A stretch of DNA of 36,210 nt, taken from the NCBI GenBank assembly GCA_016840485.1, contig JAEOSG010000011.1, positions 1-36,210 of the forward strand, in the 5' to 3' direction. This DNA is from Candidatus Baldrarchaeota archaeon. Its GTDB lineage: Archaea; Asgardarchaeota; Baldrarchaeia; Baldrarchaeales; DXJG01. Made by a program: the position numbers and the translations under genes. Below, piece by piece: positions 8,760 through 17,512 of this stretch; within the stretch, counting starts at the first letter, position 1; every line of letters starts with the position of its first letter. Below the pieces are notes generated by a model. It saw only the letters and a list, made by a program, of their open reading frames with translations, ran no database searches and was not told where the DNA came from.

Positions 8760-10118
8760 TTGGTTGGAAAGATTGTTATTGTTGGTGGTGGGGCTGCTGG
8801 TGTTTCAGCAGCTTTATGGGCTAGAAAAGTGGATAGAAAAGTGGAGATAGTAGTGGTAAATCGGGAGAATTATCCGGAGTATTCACGTTGCGGCTTACCA
8901 TACGTTATTAGCAAGGTGATTCCCGATCCAAGTAATCTTATAGAGCATCCCTCTTCTTGGTACAGTAAATTTTTAAGGATAGAGCTTAAACTTGGGCGTG
9001 TTGTAATAGACGGTGACCCTGATAAGAAGATTTTGGAAATAAAGAATCTTAGAAACGGTAAAGTCGAGAAAGAGCAATATGACAAGTTGGTAATAGCTAC
9101 AGGAAGTTCCCCAAGCGTTCCGCCCATACCTGGCGTTGATAAAAATGGCGTTTTCACGCTCAAAACGATTGAAGATGCTGTAAAGATTCGTGAAGCTGCT
9201 GAAAAAAGCAAAAATGCTGTTATTGTCGGCGCTGGAATGATTGGACTTGAAGTTGCTGAAGCATTACATAGTTTAGGGTTAAAAATTACCGTTGTAGAAC
9301 TTCTTCCACAGATTTTACCCACGGTTCTTGATGCTGATTTTGCTAGGATCGTGCAAAATAGAATGGAAAAAGATGGAGTAACCGTGTTAACTGGAAAACG
9401 TGTTGAAGAAATTTTAGGCAATGGAAAAGTAAGGGGAGTTATTGTTGAGGGAGAAGAAATACCAGCTGATTTGGTAGTTGTTTCTACTGGAGTTAAACCG
9501 GAAACAGAACTTGCACAAAAACTGGGTATCGAGCTAGGGAAAACCGGTGGAATAAAGACGAATGAGCATATGGAGACAAAGGTGGAAGATGTTTATGCTG
9601 CAGGGGACTGTGTAGAAACAAAATACCTTGTAACAGGTGAACCGATTTTAGCTGCAATGGGAACTGTTGCTGTGAGACAGGGTAAAGTGGCTGGTATAAA
9701 TGCTGCTGGAGGAACTGCGATTTATCGCGGAACTGTTCTTACAAGAGTCACTAAGCTTTTTGGTCTTGAAATAGCTTCAGTTGGTTTAACTGCTCAACAA
9801 GCAAAGAATAGAGGTATAAAACCTATCATTGGAACTGTGAGAGGAAAAACGAAACCTGAATATTTCCCAAATAGCAAAGAAATACATGTAAAAATATTAG
9901 TGAATCCAGAAGATGAACGTGTAATCGGTTCTCAAGTGATTGGTGAAAACAGTGTAGCGACTAAAGTAGATATCGTGTCGCTGGTTCTAATGAAAAACTT
10001 GACAGTAGACGATTTACTTTCGCTGGAAACAGCTTATGCGCCTCCAATATCACCGGTATGGGATCCATTGATCGTGGCTGCTGATGCGGTTGTCAGGAAG
10101 CTGAAGAAAAAGAAGTAA
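8760..10118 (+). CDS. FAD/NAD(P)-dependent disulfide-type oxidoreductase (CoA-disulfide reductase/NADH oxidase group)
   Basis: A 452-residue flavoprotein of the pyridine-nucleotide-disulfide family. The FAD-binding GGGAAG lies at about 10-14 of the N-terminus, the redox-active Cys in SRCGLPY is C44, the second NAD(P) Rossmann motif VIVGAGMIGLEVAE is near 155, and the second FAD motif VYAAGDC is near 275. A dimerisation domain occupies the last 120 residues. A single active Cys at this place marks the CoA-disulfide reductase, NADH oxidase, NAD(P)H sulfur reductase and persulfide reductase group; sequence alone does not separate them. I place the start at TTG 8760, 8 nt after AGGAGG; TTG 8754 is too close to that site. 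Likely role: thiol redox balance or sulfur/oxygen reduction. Confidence 0.88.
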   Translation: MVGKIVIVGGGAAGVSAALWARKVDRKVEIVVVNRENYPEYSRCGLPYVISKVIPDPSNLIEHPSSWYSKFLRIELKLGRVVIDGDPDKKILEIKNLRNGKVEKEQYDKLVIATGSSPSVPPIPGVDKNGVFTLKTIEDAVKIREAAEKSKNAVIVGAGMIGLEVAEALHSLGLKITVVELLPQILPTVLDADFARIVQNRMEKDGVTVLTGKRVEEILGNGKVRGVIVEGEEIPADLVVVSTGVKPETELAQKLGIELGKTGGIKTNEHMETKVEDVYAAGDCVETKYLVTGEPILAAMGTVAVRQGKVAGINAAGGTAIYRGTVLTRVTKLFGLEIASVGLTAQQAKNRGIKPIIGTVRGKTKPEYFPNSKEIHVKILVNPEDERVIGSQVIGENSVATKVDIVSLVLMKNLTVDDLLSLETAYAPPISPVWDPLIVAADAVVRKLKKKK

Positions 10119-10192
10119 AAATATTTATGATAAAGCGACACATGTGATTTCCAGCTAAGTTAAATATTTATCTTTTTATAATAGCATCAATG

Positions 10193-10208
10193 AAAGGAAG
10201 ATTCCTTT
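10193..10208. promoter_or_regulatory. Dyad upstream of the chelatase ATPase
   Basis: AAAGGAA and TTCCTTT form a perfect 7-bp inverted repeat with a 2-base centre, upstream of a likely TATA (ctttatat near 10220) and about 60 bases before the chelatase start. It is a candidate operator; no regulator is identified. Confidence 0.35.
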
Positions 10209-10268
10209 TATCATCGAATACTTTATATCGTTTTTCGAATTTTTATAATTTGGGGGTCAGACTTTAAA

Positions 10269-12767
10269 ATGTCGAGAAATTCTTCTGAGGAAAGAATAGT
10301 TTTTCCGTTTACAGCTGTGGTTGATCAAGATTTATTAAAATTAGCTTTAATTTTGAATGCAATAAATCCTAAGATAGGTGGCTTGCTAGTAAGGGGAGAA
10401 AAAGGTTCTGGTAAAAGCACCGTGGTAAGGGCTTTAGCAGATTTGCTACCTGAAATAAAGGTTGTGAAAGGTTGCCCTTTTAATTGTAATCCTGAAGATC
10501 CGACAAATATGTGTGATGTTTGCAGAGAGAAATTTGAGAGAGGCGAAGAACTACCAGTTGAAAAGAGGAAAATGAGAGTTGTTACGTTGCCGATTGGTGC
10601 AACAGAAGATAGGGTTATAGGTTCTTTGGACATAGAGAGGGCTTTGAAAGAAGGGGTAAGGGCTTTACAACCTGGGATTCTTGCGGAAGCTAACCAAAAC
10701 ATTCTGTACGTCGATGAAATTAATTTGCTGCCAGACCACATAGTTGATGATATTTTAGATGCAGCTGCTTCAGGCTGGAATATTGTTGAGCGAGAAGGAA
10801 TCTCCATTGCTCATCCTTCCCGATTTATACTTGTAGGGACAATGAACCCGGAGGAGGGTGAATTACGGCCCCAATTGCTGGATCGTTTACCTTTATCGGT
10901 TTCGATCAGAGGAATTCGGGATGAAGAGCTAAGGGTTGAGGTTATAAAAAGGAACTTGGAGTTTGCTGAGGATCCTTTAGGATTTAGGAAAAAATATGAA
11001 GAAAAGCAGAGGGAACTTAGAGAAAGGATAACAAAAGCAATAGAAATACTTCCAAGTGTGCAGATACCTGACCCCATTTTGAAAGCTGTAGCGAAATTAT
11101 GTTTAATTCTTCAAGTTGATGGCCATAGACCTGACATAGTTATTGTTCAAACTGCGAGGACTCTTGCCGCTTTTCAGGGAAGGACAGTAGTTGAACCTGA
11201 GGATATTAATGTTGCAGCTAAGCTTGCACTGGGTCATAGAACTAGGCGTGGAGGGTTTGAGGAACCAGCAACATATGAGGAAATAGATGCTGCCTTTAAG
11301 AACGTGATGAAATCCATGAAGGAATTTTTTCGTCAAGGAGGGGGTAGATACGTCTTACGGGAAACTACTGCCGAAATAGAGCATGGAAAAAGACGCGACA
11401 AATCTCCAGAGGTCGAGGATGTTCATAAGGTTTTAACGGAAAAAACTTCTAGGTTTAAAAGACTTTTTATGCTTACTCGCACGCCCGAAAAAGAAGAGAA
11501 GGAAAAACTTCGTGACCTGTTTAGAAAGGGTCGAAAAAGTGGTAAGATAGGTAAAATAGGAGATATGGCATCCAAGCCCGGAAGTAGCGTACAAAAGTAT
11601 CTAGGCGGAATTGCATATTCTTTTAAAACGAAAGAAGGTTTTTTTAATAAGGTTGCTAGTAAGTTAAAGTCTATTTGGAGTGAAAAAATTTCAAAAAGCC
11701 GTATGATTGTAAAGAGCGGCGAAGAAGAAGAAAAAGTCATGATAGATATAGCTCCCATGGGATTTTCAGCATTAGATATTTCTAGGAAAATGCCTTTTGG
11801 TTTTGGTAAAACCGTGCTCAAAGAGCTTAGGTCACGTAGGGAAAAATTCGAATTTAATTTTGATGTAAAGGTTAGGGCTAGAAAGGGTAGATATCTTTCT
11901 GGTAAAAGAGCTTTGGCAGTGACGTCAGTTCATAAAGGTAGGGTAGTAGGTTACGAAATTCCTGAGGCCTTTAATGTCGATATAGCCTTAGAGCCAACAT
12001 TGAAAGCTGCAGTGCTACGTCAAGGGCGACTTGCTGAGCAATTAGCTATACAGATTGAACCTCAAGATTTGAGAACAAATGTTAGAATGTATAAAGCTCC
12101 AATTACTATGCTATTGGTTTTAGATTTGAGTGAAAGTATGTTATACCATCTTAAAGCAATTTCTGAAGCTGTATTCTCTTTGCATAGGAAAGCTTATCGT
12201 TATAGAGATCGAGTAGGATTGATTGTTCTTCAGGGAGAGAAAGCTAGGGTAGTGTTTCATCCAACTACAAATATTAATGTGGTAGCAAGAAAAATTACAG
12301 AGCTAAAGGTTGGCGGTAGTACGCCGTTGGCTGATGGATTACTTAAGGCTAACCAAGTGTTAACGCAGGAATTGAGGAGAAATCCTGATACAGTTCCAAT
12401 AATTGTATTAGTTAGTGATGGACTAGCAAATGTACCGCTAAAAAGGCCAATAAGCCCTTCATTAAGAGATAGAATTCCGATGCCAGCGCAGGCTGATGTG
12501 ATAGCTGCGACTCTCCTTTTAGCGAGAAAAAATATTCCTGTTGTAGTTATTAATCCTCTTCACTTAGATAAGTGGGACGCAAAACTCATCATATCTCCTA
12601 CGCATCTCTTAATATGGTTAGCGCAAGTCACAAGGGGTAGATATTTTGGTTTTAAGGCTGAGATGTTTAAAATAACGTTGACGCCCGAGAGAATGATTAA
12701 AGCTATTGAAAAAGCTGTAACTAGTATAGTTACTGAAACTAGAGCACCTTCCTTTATACGGACTTAA
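10269..12767 (+). CDS. Fused ChlI-ChlD type Mg/Co-chelatase AAA+ ATPase with VWA domain
   Basis: An 832-residue putative magnesium/cobalt-chelatase ATPase subunit. The AAA+ part (about 1-360) has Walker [10 protein letters not shown] (43-51), the Cys-containing insert CPFNCNP...CDVC (about 75-95), Walker B ILYVDEIN (about 145) and a sensor GTMNPEEG. A basic, low-conservation linker (about 370-590) resembles the usual proline/acidic linker region in place but is Lys/Arg rich. The VWA domain (about 610-820) has the MIDAS motif DLSES, the Thr in GGSTPLADG and the Asp in VSDGLAN. Such I-D fusions energise metal insertion by a large CobN/ChlH subunit. No such subunit is in this window, so it may be elsewhere or the protein may serve another MoxR-like role. 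Start ATG 10269 follows GGGGGTCAG. Confidence 0.9.
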   Translation: MSRNSSEERIVFPFTAVVDQDLLKLALILNAINPKIGGLLVRGEKGSGKSTVVRALADLLPEIKVVKGCPFNCNPEDPTNMCDVCREKFERGEELPVEKRKMRVVTLPIGATEDRVIGSLDIERALKEGVRALQPGILAEANQNILYVDEINLLPDHIVDDILDAAASGWNIVEREGISIAHPSRFILVGTMNPEEGELRPQLLDRLPLSVSIRGIRDEELRVEVIKRNLEFAEDPLGFRKKYEEKQRELRERITKAIEILPSVQIPDPILKAVAKLCLILQVDGHRPDIVIVQTARTLAAFQGRTVVEPEDINVAAKLALGHRTRRGGFEEPATYEEIDAAFKNVMKSMKEFFRQGGGRYVLRETTAEIEHGKRRDKSPEVEDVHKVLTEKTSRFKRLFMLTRTPEKEEKEKLRDLFRKGRKSGKIGKIGDMASKPGSSVQKYLGGIAYSFKTKEGFFNKVASKLKSIWSEKISKSRMIVKSGEEEEKVMIDIAPMGFSALDISRKMPFGFGKTVLKELRSRREKFEFNFDVKVRARKGRYLSGKRALAVTSVHKGRVVGYEIPEAFNVDIALEPTLKAAVLRQGRLAEQLAIQIEPQDLRTNVRMYKAPITMLLVLDLSESMLYHLKAISEAVFSLHRKAYRYRDRVGLIVLQGEKARVVFHPTTNINVVARKITELKVGGSTPLADGLLKANQVLTQELRRNPDTVPIIVLVSDGLANVPLKRPISPSLRDRIPMPAQADVIAATLLLARKNIPVVVINPLHLDKWDAKLIISPTHLLIWLAQVTRGRYFGFKAEMFKITLTPERMIKAIEKAVTSIVTETRAPSFIRT

Positions 12768-12787
12768 GGTGATCACTAAAGCAATAA

Positions 12788-12802
12788 TTTTTAATATTTT
12801 TA
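12788..12802 (+). promoter_or_regulatory. TATA-like element for the small membrane protein
   Basis: A TTTAATAT-type AT block centred about 25 nt before ATG 12819, with no ribosome site in between. This geometry fits a leaderless transcript. Confidence 0.4.
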
Positions 12803-12818
12803 AGAAAAACATCTTGTT

Positions 12819-13022
12819 ATGGAAAAACAGCCCTTAATATTTACGCGGCGACTTATAGTCGGATTATTTTTGGGATCGATTGTAACATTGGTAGGGATTT
12901 ACCTAAGTTTCGTTTTTAGGTCGATTTTTCTTATGCTTGTGCTGATTCTTGTTTTTGCGTTTATGTTTGGCTTGCTCATTACTGCATATTTTGAGTGGTT
13001 AGAATGGAGGATGTTTAAATAG
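12819..13022 (+). CDS. Small two-helix membrane protein
   Basis: A 67-residue hydrophobic protein that I do not recognise. Two transmembrane helices are evident (about 12-32 and 36-58), with RR before the first and an acidic-aromatic tail (EWLEWRMFK). A short polar N-terminus gives an N-in, C-in topology by the positive-inside rule. No ribosome site precedes ATG 12819, but an AT-rich element sits at leaderless distance. It follows the chelatase gene by 51 bases on the same strand, so read-through is possible. A T-rich stretch (13040-13080) downstream could end transcription. Confidence 0.6.
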   Translation: MEKQPLIFTRRLIVGLFLGSIVTLVGIYLSFVFRSIFLMLVLILVFAFMFGLLITAYFEWLEWRMFK

Positions 13023-13394
13023 GTATTTGCAGAGTTTAAGGTTTTTGCGATTTTGTTTTCTTTTACATTGTTTTACGTTTAGACTTTCTGATTGTTTAGC
13101 TATGCTATTTGTAGCTTAGCTGGTGTAATATTTTATTAGATGTTGGTTAAAGGTACTTAAGAAGTATTTTATCTTCCATCCGGTTAGATTTTGTTTAATG
13201 TAGTTTGGTAACGATATTCCACGGTTAAAGTAATTAAACGAAGTACTGGAATTTGGTAACCTGTATTGTTATATTAACAGCAGATATAAGAGTTGAGAGA
13301 GTTTGTAACTTTTTATAAACGGTAAAATTTAACTAGGTAAAAACTAACTTGATATTGAAAGGTATATTAAAATTAGAAGGAGAGCACGATTTCT
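13023..13394. other. Gene-free interval of about 370 bases
   Basis: I see no tRNA, no supported ORF and no strong hairpin. The left part has T-rich runs (13040-13080) suitable for archaeal termination. A 9-bp direct repeat TTTGGTAAC occurs at 13204-13212 and 13252-13260. Near 13310 there is a TATA-like ttttataaac that could serve the nucleotidyltransferase. Confidence 0.5.
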
Positions 13395-14117
13395 ATGTAT
13401 GCGATAATATTGGCTGGAGGTTTGGGTCTTCGCTTGAGGCCTCTGACCAACCGAAAACCGAAGCCTATGGTCGAAATACTTAGGAAACCCATCTTGGAGT
13501 ATCAAATAGAGTGGTTAAAATCACAGGGAGTTGATAACTTCGTTATTGCTTGCGGATATAAGCATGAAAAAATAGTAAAATATTTTGGAGATGGAGAAAA
13601 ACTTGGCGTGAGAATACAATATTCTGTTGAGAAAGAAAAGCTGGGAACCGGAGGAGGCATAAAACAAGCTTTAAACTATGTTGACGAAAACGAAGAAGAT
13701 ATTATAGTCACTAACGGGGATATAATTACAACAATAGATTTGAAACCTATGATAGAGTATCACAAAGAAACTAATTTCATGGCTACAATGCTCCTGGTTC
13801 CATTCAAAAGCCCTTACGGAATTGTAGATGTTGATGAAACTAATAGAATAAGAGGATTTAGAGAAAAACCCGAGTTACCTTATTGGATTAATGGAGGAGT
13901 ATACATAATTAAAAGAAACATTGTAGATTTTTTGCCCGACAAAGGAGATATTGAAAAGGAAACATTTCCAGTTTTAGCTGAAAAAGGATTATTGGGTTCA
14001 TATAAGTCTAGAGGGTTTTGGAGAGCAATAGATACTATAAAAGATTTATCAGAAATAGAGGATGATCTTAAAAAGCTATTAATGAAAGCACTTCTCGAAA
14101 AGTCTCGAAAAGGGTAA
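13395..14117 (+). CDS. Sugar-1-phosphate nucleotidyltransferase
   Basis: A 240-residue NTP-transferase that joins a nucleoside monophosphate to a sugar 1-phosphate, giving NDP-sugars for glycans or lipids. The N-terminal signature LAGGLGLRLRPLT followed by KPKPM (about 6-24) binds the triphosphate. The metal-binding Asp is in VTNGDI (about 110), and FREKPELPYWINGGVY (about 155-170) is the sugar-binding region. It lacks the left-handed beta-helix extension, so it is a minimal catalytic domain, most like archaeal mannose-1-phosphate guanylyltransferase-like or glucose-1-phosphate transferase proteins; the substrate is not decidable. A GGAG site lies about 13 nt before ATG 13395, rather far. Its stop is separated from the trpS stop by a single base. 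Confidence 0.88.
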   Translation: MYAIILAGGLGLRLRPLTNRKPKPMVEILRKPILEYQIEWLKSQGVDNFVIACGYKHEKIVKYFGDGEKLGVRIQYSVEKEKLGTGGGIKQALNYVDENEEDIIVTNGDIITTIDLKPMIEYHKETNFMATMLLVPFKSPYGIVDVDETNRIRGFREKPELPYWINGGVYIIKRNIVDFLPDKGDIEKETFPVLAEKGLLGSYKSRGFWRAIDTIKDLSEIEDDLKKLLMKALLEKSRKG

Positions 14118-14118
14118 A

Positions 14119-15231
14119 TTAAGGGAGCTTAGCTAGTAAATCTTCATCTATTTCGTGTATAAAAAATTCTTTCAACTTATATTTGTATTTTTCTCTTTCT
14201 CTTTTATGTTTTTCTAGAAATTTAATTACGTAGTCCGTTAATTTGAGTTTGCACTCGCCACATAGAATATTTCCATTTATGCAATCACTTCTCAGTTTTT
14301 CCATCTCTTTATCATCTTCAATGAAATATATGTTTAACATTTCGTAGACTACACATATGTCCGGGTTTCCACCTTTTTCTCTTTGTTCTTTGACTGTTGG
14401 CTGCCCTCCCGTGAAAGCGTTCCAAATTTTTTTCCTTGCTTCTTCAGGGCTATCTGTTGCAAATATGCAGGTTTCTGGTTGACTTGAACTCATAGGTTCT
14501 CCGGTCAATCCTCTTAGATACTTAAGGTATATGCCTGCAGGTTTAAACACCCTGATTTTCTCTGCGACGTCCCTACTGATTCTAATGTAAGGATCTTGGT
14601 CAATAGCTACCGGTACTACGGTTGGTAGATTATAGACTAAAATGGGGTAAAGTATGTGTGCCATTTGAATACATGAGTAAAATATTTCTCCAGGGTTGTT
14701 TTCTCCTTTAAATCCAAAAACAGCTTTTACAGTACTGTATGTTAAGTGTCTTGATAATTTTATTGCAGTTTTGTATACCCACGGTAGTTCTGTGGAAATG
14801 AAACACTCAGTTTTTCTAGGATCATAGCCTAAAGCAATAATATCCAAAGCGTTATCTAATGCCAGATATTTTGCTTTTTCTAAGCTTTCAACTTTTTTAA
14901 AGACATATTTTTCATCGTCGGAAAAAGGTATGTAAACATTAGCTCCCATTTTCTTTTGAAGATATAAATTGAATTCGTAAAGGGTTAAGTGACCTAGATG
15001 CATTCGATCTGACGGCCCCCGTCCACTTAGAACCGCAAAGATATTTCCTTTGTCGACTTCATCTAAAATTTTGTCGAAATCTCTATGAGCAAAGACAATG
15101 TTGCGTTTTAAGAGTCTATGGGGTTCCTTAAATCGATCTAAGATCGGTTCTATTTTAGACACACCGAAATATTTAATGAGTTTTTCATAATCTGTAATTT
15201 TTTTGACTTCTCCACCTTCAACAAGTGACAT
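14119..15231 (-). CDS. trpS: Tryptophanyl-tRNA synthetase, archaeal/eukaryotic type
   Basis: A 370-residue class I aminoacyl-tRNA synthetase charging tRNA-Trp. The HIGH-type motif is MHLGH (77-81), preceded by the GRGPSDR loop; the KMSKS-type motif is PMSSSQ (247-252), as in archaeal and eukaryotic TrpRS. Both the conserved substrate-pocket stretch around PVAIDQDPYIR and the C-terminal CGECK region are present. Start ATG 15231 has a clear AGGAGAT ribosome site. It converges on the nucleotidyltransferase. Two tandem inverted repeats lie 25-70 bases upstream in the promoter/leader (15256-15300), suggesting regulation. Confidence 0.96.
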   Translation of the reverse strand: MSLVEGGEVKKITDYEKLIKYFGVSKIEPILDRFKEPHRLLKRNIVFAHRDFDKILDEVDKGNIFAVLSGRGPSDRMHLGHLTLYEFNLYLQKKMGANVYIPFSDDEKYVFKKVESLEKAKYLALDNALDIIALGYDPRKTECFISTELPWVYKTAIKLSRHLTYSTVKAVFGFKGENNPGEIFYSCIQMAHILYPILVYNLPTVVPVAIDQDPYIRISRDVAEKIRVFKPAGIYLKYLRGLTGEPMSSSQPETCIFATDSPEEARKKIWNAFTGGQPTVKEQREKGGNPDICVVYEMLNIYFIEDDKEMEKLRSDCINGNILCGECKLKLTDYVIKFLEKHKREREKYKYKLKEFFIHEIDEDLLAKLP

Positions 15232-15255
15232 TGTTTATCTCCTCTTAAATCGCAT

Positions 15256-15300
15256 CATCTAAGGTTTTAGATGTAACTCTTAACTTAATTGCTTAAGTTA
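15256..15300. promoter_or_regulatory. Two tandem inverted repeats in the trpS promoter/leader
   Basis: Repeat 1 is CATCTAA-ggtt-TTAGATG (15256-15273). Repeat 2 is TAACTTAA-ttgc-TTAAGTTA (15281-15300). Both are perfect with 4-base centres; the dyad centres are about 26 bases apart. On the minus strand a TATA-like ttatat lies at 15322-15327, which would place the transcription start near repeat 2 and repeat 1 in the leader. The remainder of the interval to 15575 holds only promoter-like AT-rich DNA for the GTPase gene. Confidence 0.5.
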
Positions 15301-15575
15301 TGGAACAACAGATAAATTAACATATAACTTTGTTGTGTTTCTTTTTCCACATGGTATTTTTATGTTTTAAAATTTATTTAACCAATGATTTCAACACAAG
15401 TCATGAAATTACTTGCAAAGTTATATGCTGTGAAGAGAATTTAGACATCTGCCTTTTTGATGCTCTTACCTAAAATTTAAAATATTGCAATTACTTAACG
15501 TATCTTAAAACCGTAAGAGTTAAGAAATACTACTACAATAACTCAAATACTAACCCACTTTGAGGTTGATTAACG

Positions 15576-16118
15576 ATGGTTTATCTTTTCAAGATAGTTT
15601 TGATCGGCGACGGCGGTGTCGGGAAAACAACTCTGAGAAAAAGGTTCATGGGTGAAGGATTTACCGCATCATACCTAGTTACCATTGGTGCTGATTTTGC
15701 TGTAAAGAATGTTGAAACATCCGACGGCACACAAGTTAAGTTTCAGATATGGGACTTAGCTGGACAACCACACTTCAAAGCAGTAAGAGAAGGTTTCTAT
15801 AGAGGTTCAAGAGGAGCTCTCCTTGTCTATGATGTAACGAGAAGGGAAACTTATGAACATCTTGAGCTTTGGATGAAAGAGCTTTTGAATAATGCAGGTG
15901 CGAAAGTTCCAATAGTTCTAGTTGGAAATAAAATTGATTTACGTGTTCCTGGACGAGATCATATTACTACCGAAGAAGGGCTTCAGATGAAACAGCTTTT
16001 GGAAGATAAGTACGGGGTTCAAGTTCATTTCATAGAAACATCTGCTAAGACTGGAGAAAATGTAAATACTGCGTTTATAACACTTGCTGACATGATTTTA
16101 AAGGCAGTTAAGGAATAA
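15576..16118 (+). CDS. Ras/Rab-like small GTPase, copy 1
   Basis: A 180-residue GTPase with every G motif: G1 GDGGVGKT (11-18), switch I Thr in TIGADF (T36), G3 WDLAGQP (59-65, with the catalytic Gln Q64), G4 NKID (118-121) and G5 ETSAK (154-158). The complete motif set predicts a working nucleotide switch. It has no C-terminal Cys for prenylation. It resembles the Rab-like GTPases known from Asgard and some other archaea. Start ATG 15576 follows GAGGTTGAT. The next gene is a paralogue with the same motif order. Downstream effectors are unknown; the Roadblock protein at 7.1-7.4 kb is a candidate partner. Confidence 0.94.
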   Translation: MVYLFKIVLIGDGGVGKTTLRKRFMGEGFTASYLVTIGADFAVKNVETSDGTQVKFQIWDLAGQPHFKAVREGFYRGSRGALLVYDVTRRETYEHLELWMKELLNNAGAKVPIVLVGNKIDLRVPGRDHITTEEGLQMKQLLEDKYGVQVHFIETSAKTGENVNTAFITLADMILKAVKE

Positions 16119-16260
16119 TTAAATTCTCATAATCTTTATTTGAATATTGAATCACTCGCAAAACAGTAGTTCTAATTTTTAGATTTCCTCAATCTACACG
16201 GTTAAACAAGCCATAGGGTTATCAAAAAATTTATAATTTATGTTGTAGTAACTTTATTTG

Positions 16261-16282
16261 CCCATCCTTAACGAGGGATGGG
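16261..16282 (+). promoter_or_regulatory. GC-rich hairpin before the second GTPase
   Basis: CCCATCC and GGATGGG form a perfect 7-bp stem with an 8-base loop, ending a few bases before the ribosome site AGAGGTG (about 16286-16292) of the second GTPase. Its GC content stands out in very AT-rich flanks. It could be a leader structure, a terminator for copy 1 or an operator. Confidence 0.45.
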
Positions 16283-16299
16283 ACAAGAGGTGCGAATTT

Positions 16300-16878
16300 A
16301 TGAGAAACATGTATCTTTTCAAGGTTGTATTGATTGGCGATGGCGGCGTTGGGAAAACAGCTCTTAGGAAAAAATTCATGGGTGAAGGATTCAGTGGTGC
16401 ATATATAATGACCATTGGCGCTGACTTTGCCATAAAGAGCATTAAATTATCCGATGATGCACAAATTAAGTTTCAGATATGGGACTTGGCTGGACAACCA
16501 CACTTCAAAGCAGTAAGAGAAGCATTCTATAAGGGTACGAGTGGAGTTCTTTTGGTTTACGATGTAATGAGGAGAAACACGTTTAAAAACACTGTTTTTT
16601 GGATGGAAGAGCTAATAAAAAATGTGGGAAGAATACCGGTTGTTTTAATTGGAAACAAAATAGATCTCAGACCCATGGCGGATGCTCCACCTGACCCAAG
16701 ACGTAGTTGGGTTAGTAATGAAGAAGGACAAATACTGAAAAGATATTTAGAAGAACGATTCGATGTTCCGATAGTTTTTATAGAAACGTCTGCTAAGACT
16801 GGAGAAAATGTTGATTTAGCATTTCAGGAACTAGCATATTTACTGCTACAAACTGTTAAAAATATAAAAACTATATAG
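16300..16878 (+). CDS. Ras/Rab-like small GTPase, copy 2
   Basis: A 192-residue paralogue of the upstream GTPase. It keeps G1 GDGGVGKT, switch I TIGADF, WDLAGQP, NKID and ETSAK. It differs by a 10-15 residue insert after NKIDLR (PMADAPPDPRRSW), by a lysine-rich tail and by several surface changes, so the two may have different partners. The start is ATG 16300, 7 nt after AGAGGTG; the longer TTG start at 16258 would read through a hairpin. It lies 181 bases after copy 1 on the same strand. No C-terminal prenylation Cys. One 57-bp stretch around switch II is almost identical to copy 1. Confidence 0.93.
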   Translation: MRNMYLFKVVLIGDGGVGKTALRKKFMGEGFSGAYIMTIGADFAIKSIKLSDDAQIKFQIWDLAGQPHFKAVREAFYKGTSGVLLVYDVMRRNTFKNTVFWMEELIKNVGRIPVVLIGNKIDLRPMADAPPDPRRSWVSNEEGQILKRYLEERFDVPIVFIETSAKTGENVDLAFQELAYLLLQTVKNIKTI

Positions 16879-16933
16879 GCGATATCAATTATTGATAAAA
16901 TTTTAAATTGTTCGTTTTGGGTTCGTAAGTAAA

Positions 16934-17512
16934 ATGTCAAACGTTGAATTTTTAAGTAATATGGAAATTGAGGTTAAAGCAAAAATCGATAATGTTGAGG
17001 AAATAAAGGAGAAAATACTGGTTAGTGGTGGAATTCTTATTTCTAAAAATTTAATTAAGGACTTTAGCCTTGATTTTGAAGATGGAAGGCTTCAGAAAAG
17101 GGATTGCGTACTAAGAGTAAGGGTTTTTGAAAATGGCGAAGGAATATTAACTTTTAAGGGTCCACGAAAGGCGGATGGACAATATAAAATTAGAGAGGAA
17201 TTAGAAGTCCGCGTTGATGACGGTATAAACGTTGTTAAGATCTTTGAACGCTTAGGTTTTAGAGTTACATTTAGGATTGATAGAATTAGAGAAATATATG
17301 AGTTTAGAGATGAGAAAGTACGAGTTATGTTAGATGTTTTCCCAGAAATTGGAGCTTTTATAGAAGTGGAAGGAAATAAAAGGGGTATTGAGAAAGTTAT
17401 TAAAAAATTACAGATGAAAAGGGAAGAGTTTACGGCTTTGACGTTGCATCACTATATCGAAGATTATAAGAACCGATTTGGCAAAATTCCAAAGCTAACT
17501 TTTGACGACTAA
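16934..17512 (+). CDS. CYTH-domain protein (CyaB/thiamine-triphosphatase type)
   Basis: A 192-residue CYTH phosphohydrolase/cyclase-fold protein. The signature ExExK is MEIEVKAK (E11, E13, K15). Charged beta-strands typical of the tunnel follow: LRVRVFENGEGILTFKGP, REELEVRV, IDRIREIYEF, VRVMLDVFPEIGAFIEVEG. Family members bind triphosphate groups with Mg2+ and act as triphosphatases, class IV adenylyl cyclases or polyphosphatases; archaeal ones are mostly uncharacterised. The start may be ATG 16934, with a TATA-like attttaaat about 30 nt before it and no ribosome site, or ATG 16961, which begins right at the motif. Its end overlaps the convergent downstream gene by 18 bases. Confidence 0.88.
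   Translation: MSNVEFLSNMEIEVKAKIDNVEEIKEKILVSGGILISKNLIKDFSLDFEDGRLQKRDCVLRVRVFENGEGILTFKGPRKADGQYKIREELEVRVDDGINVVKIFERLGFRVTFRIDRIREIYEFRDEKVRVMLDVFPEIGAFIEVEGNKRGIEKVIKKLQMKREEFTALTLHHYIEDYKNRFGKIPKLTFDD

Noticed and set aside
13117-13140. A tRNA-like gtagcttagctggt string
   Set aside because: It resembles a D-arm, but no acceptor stem, anticodon arm or GTTC T-loop can be built around it.
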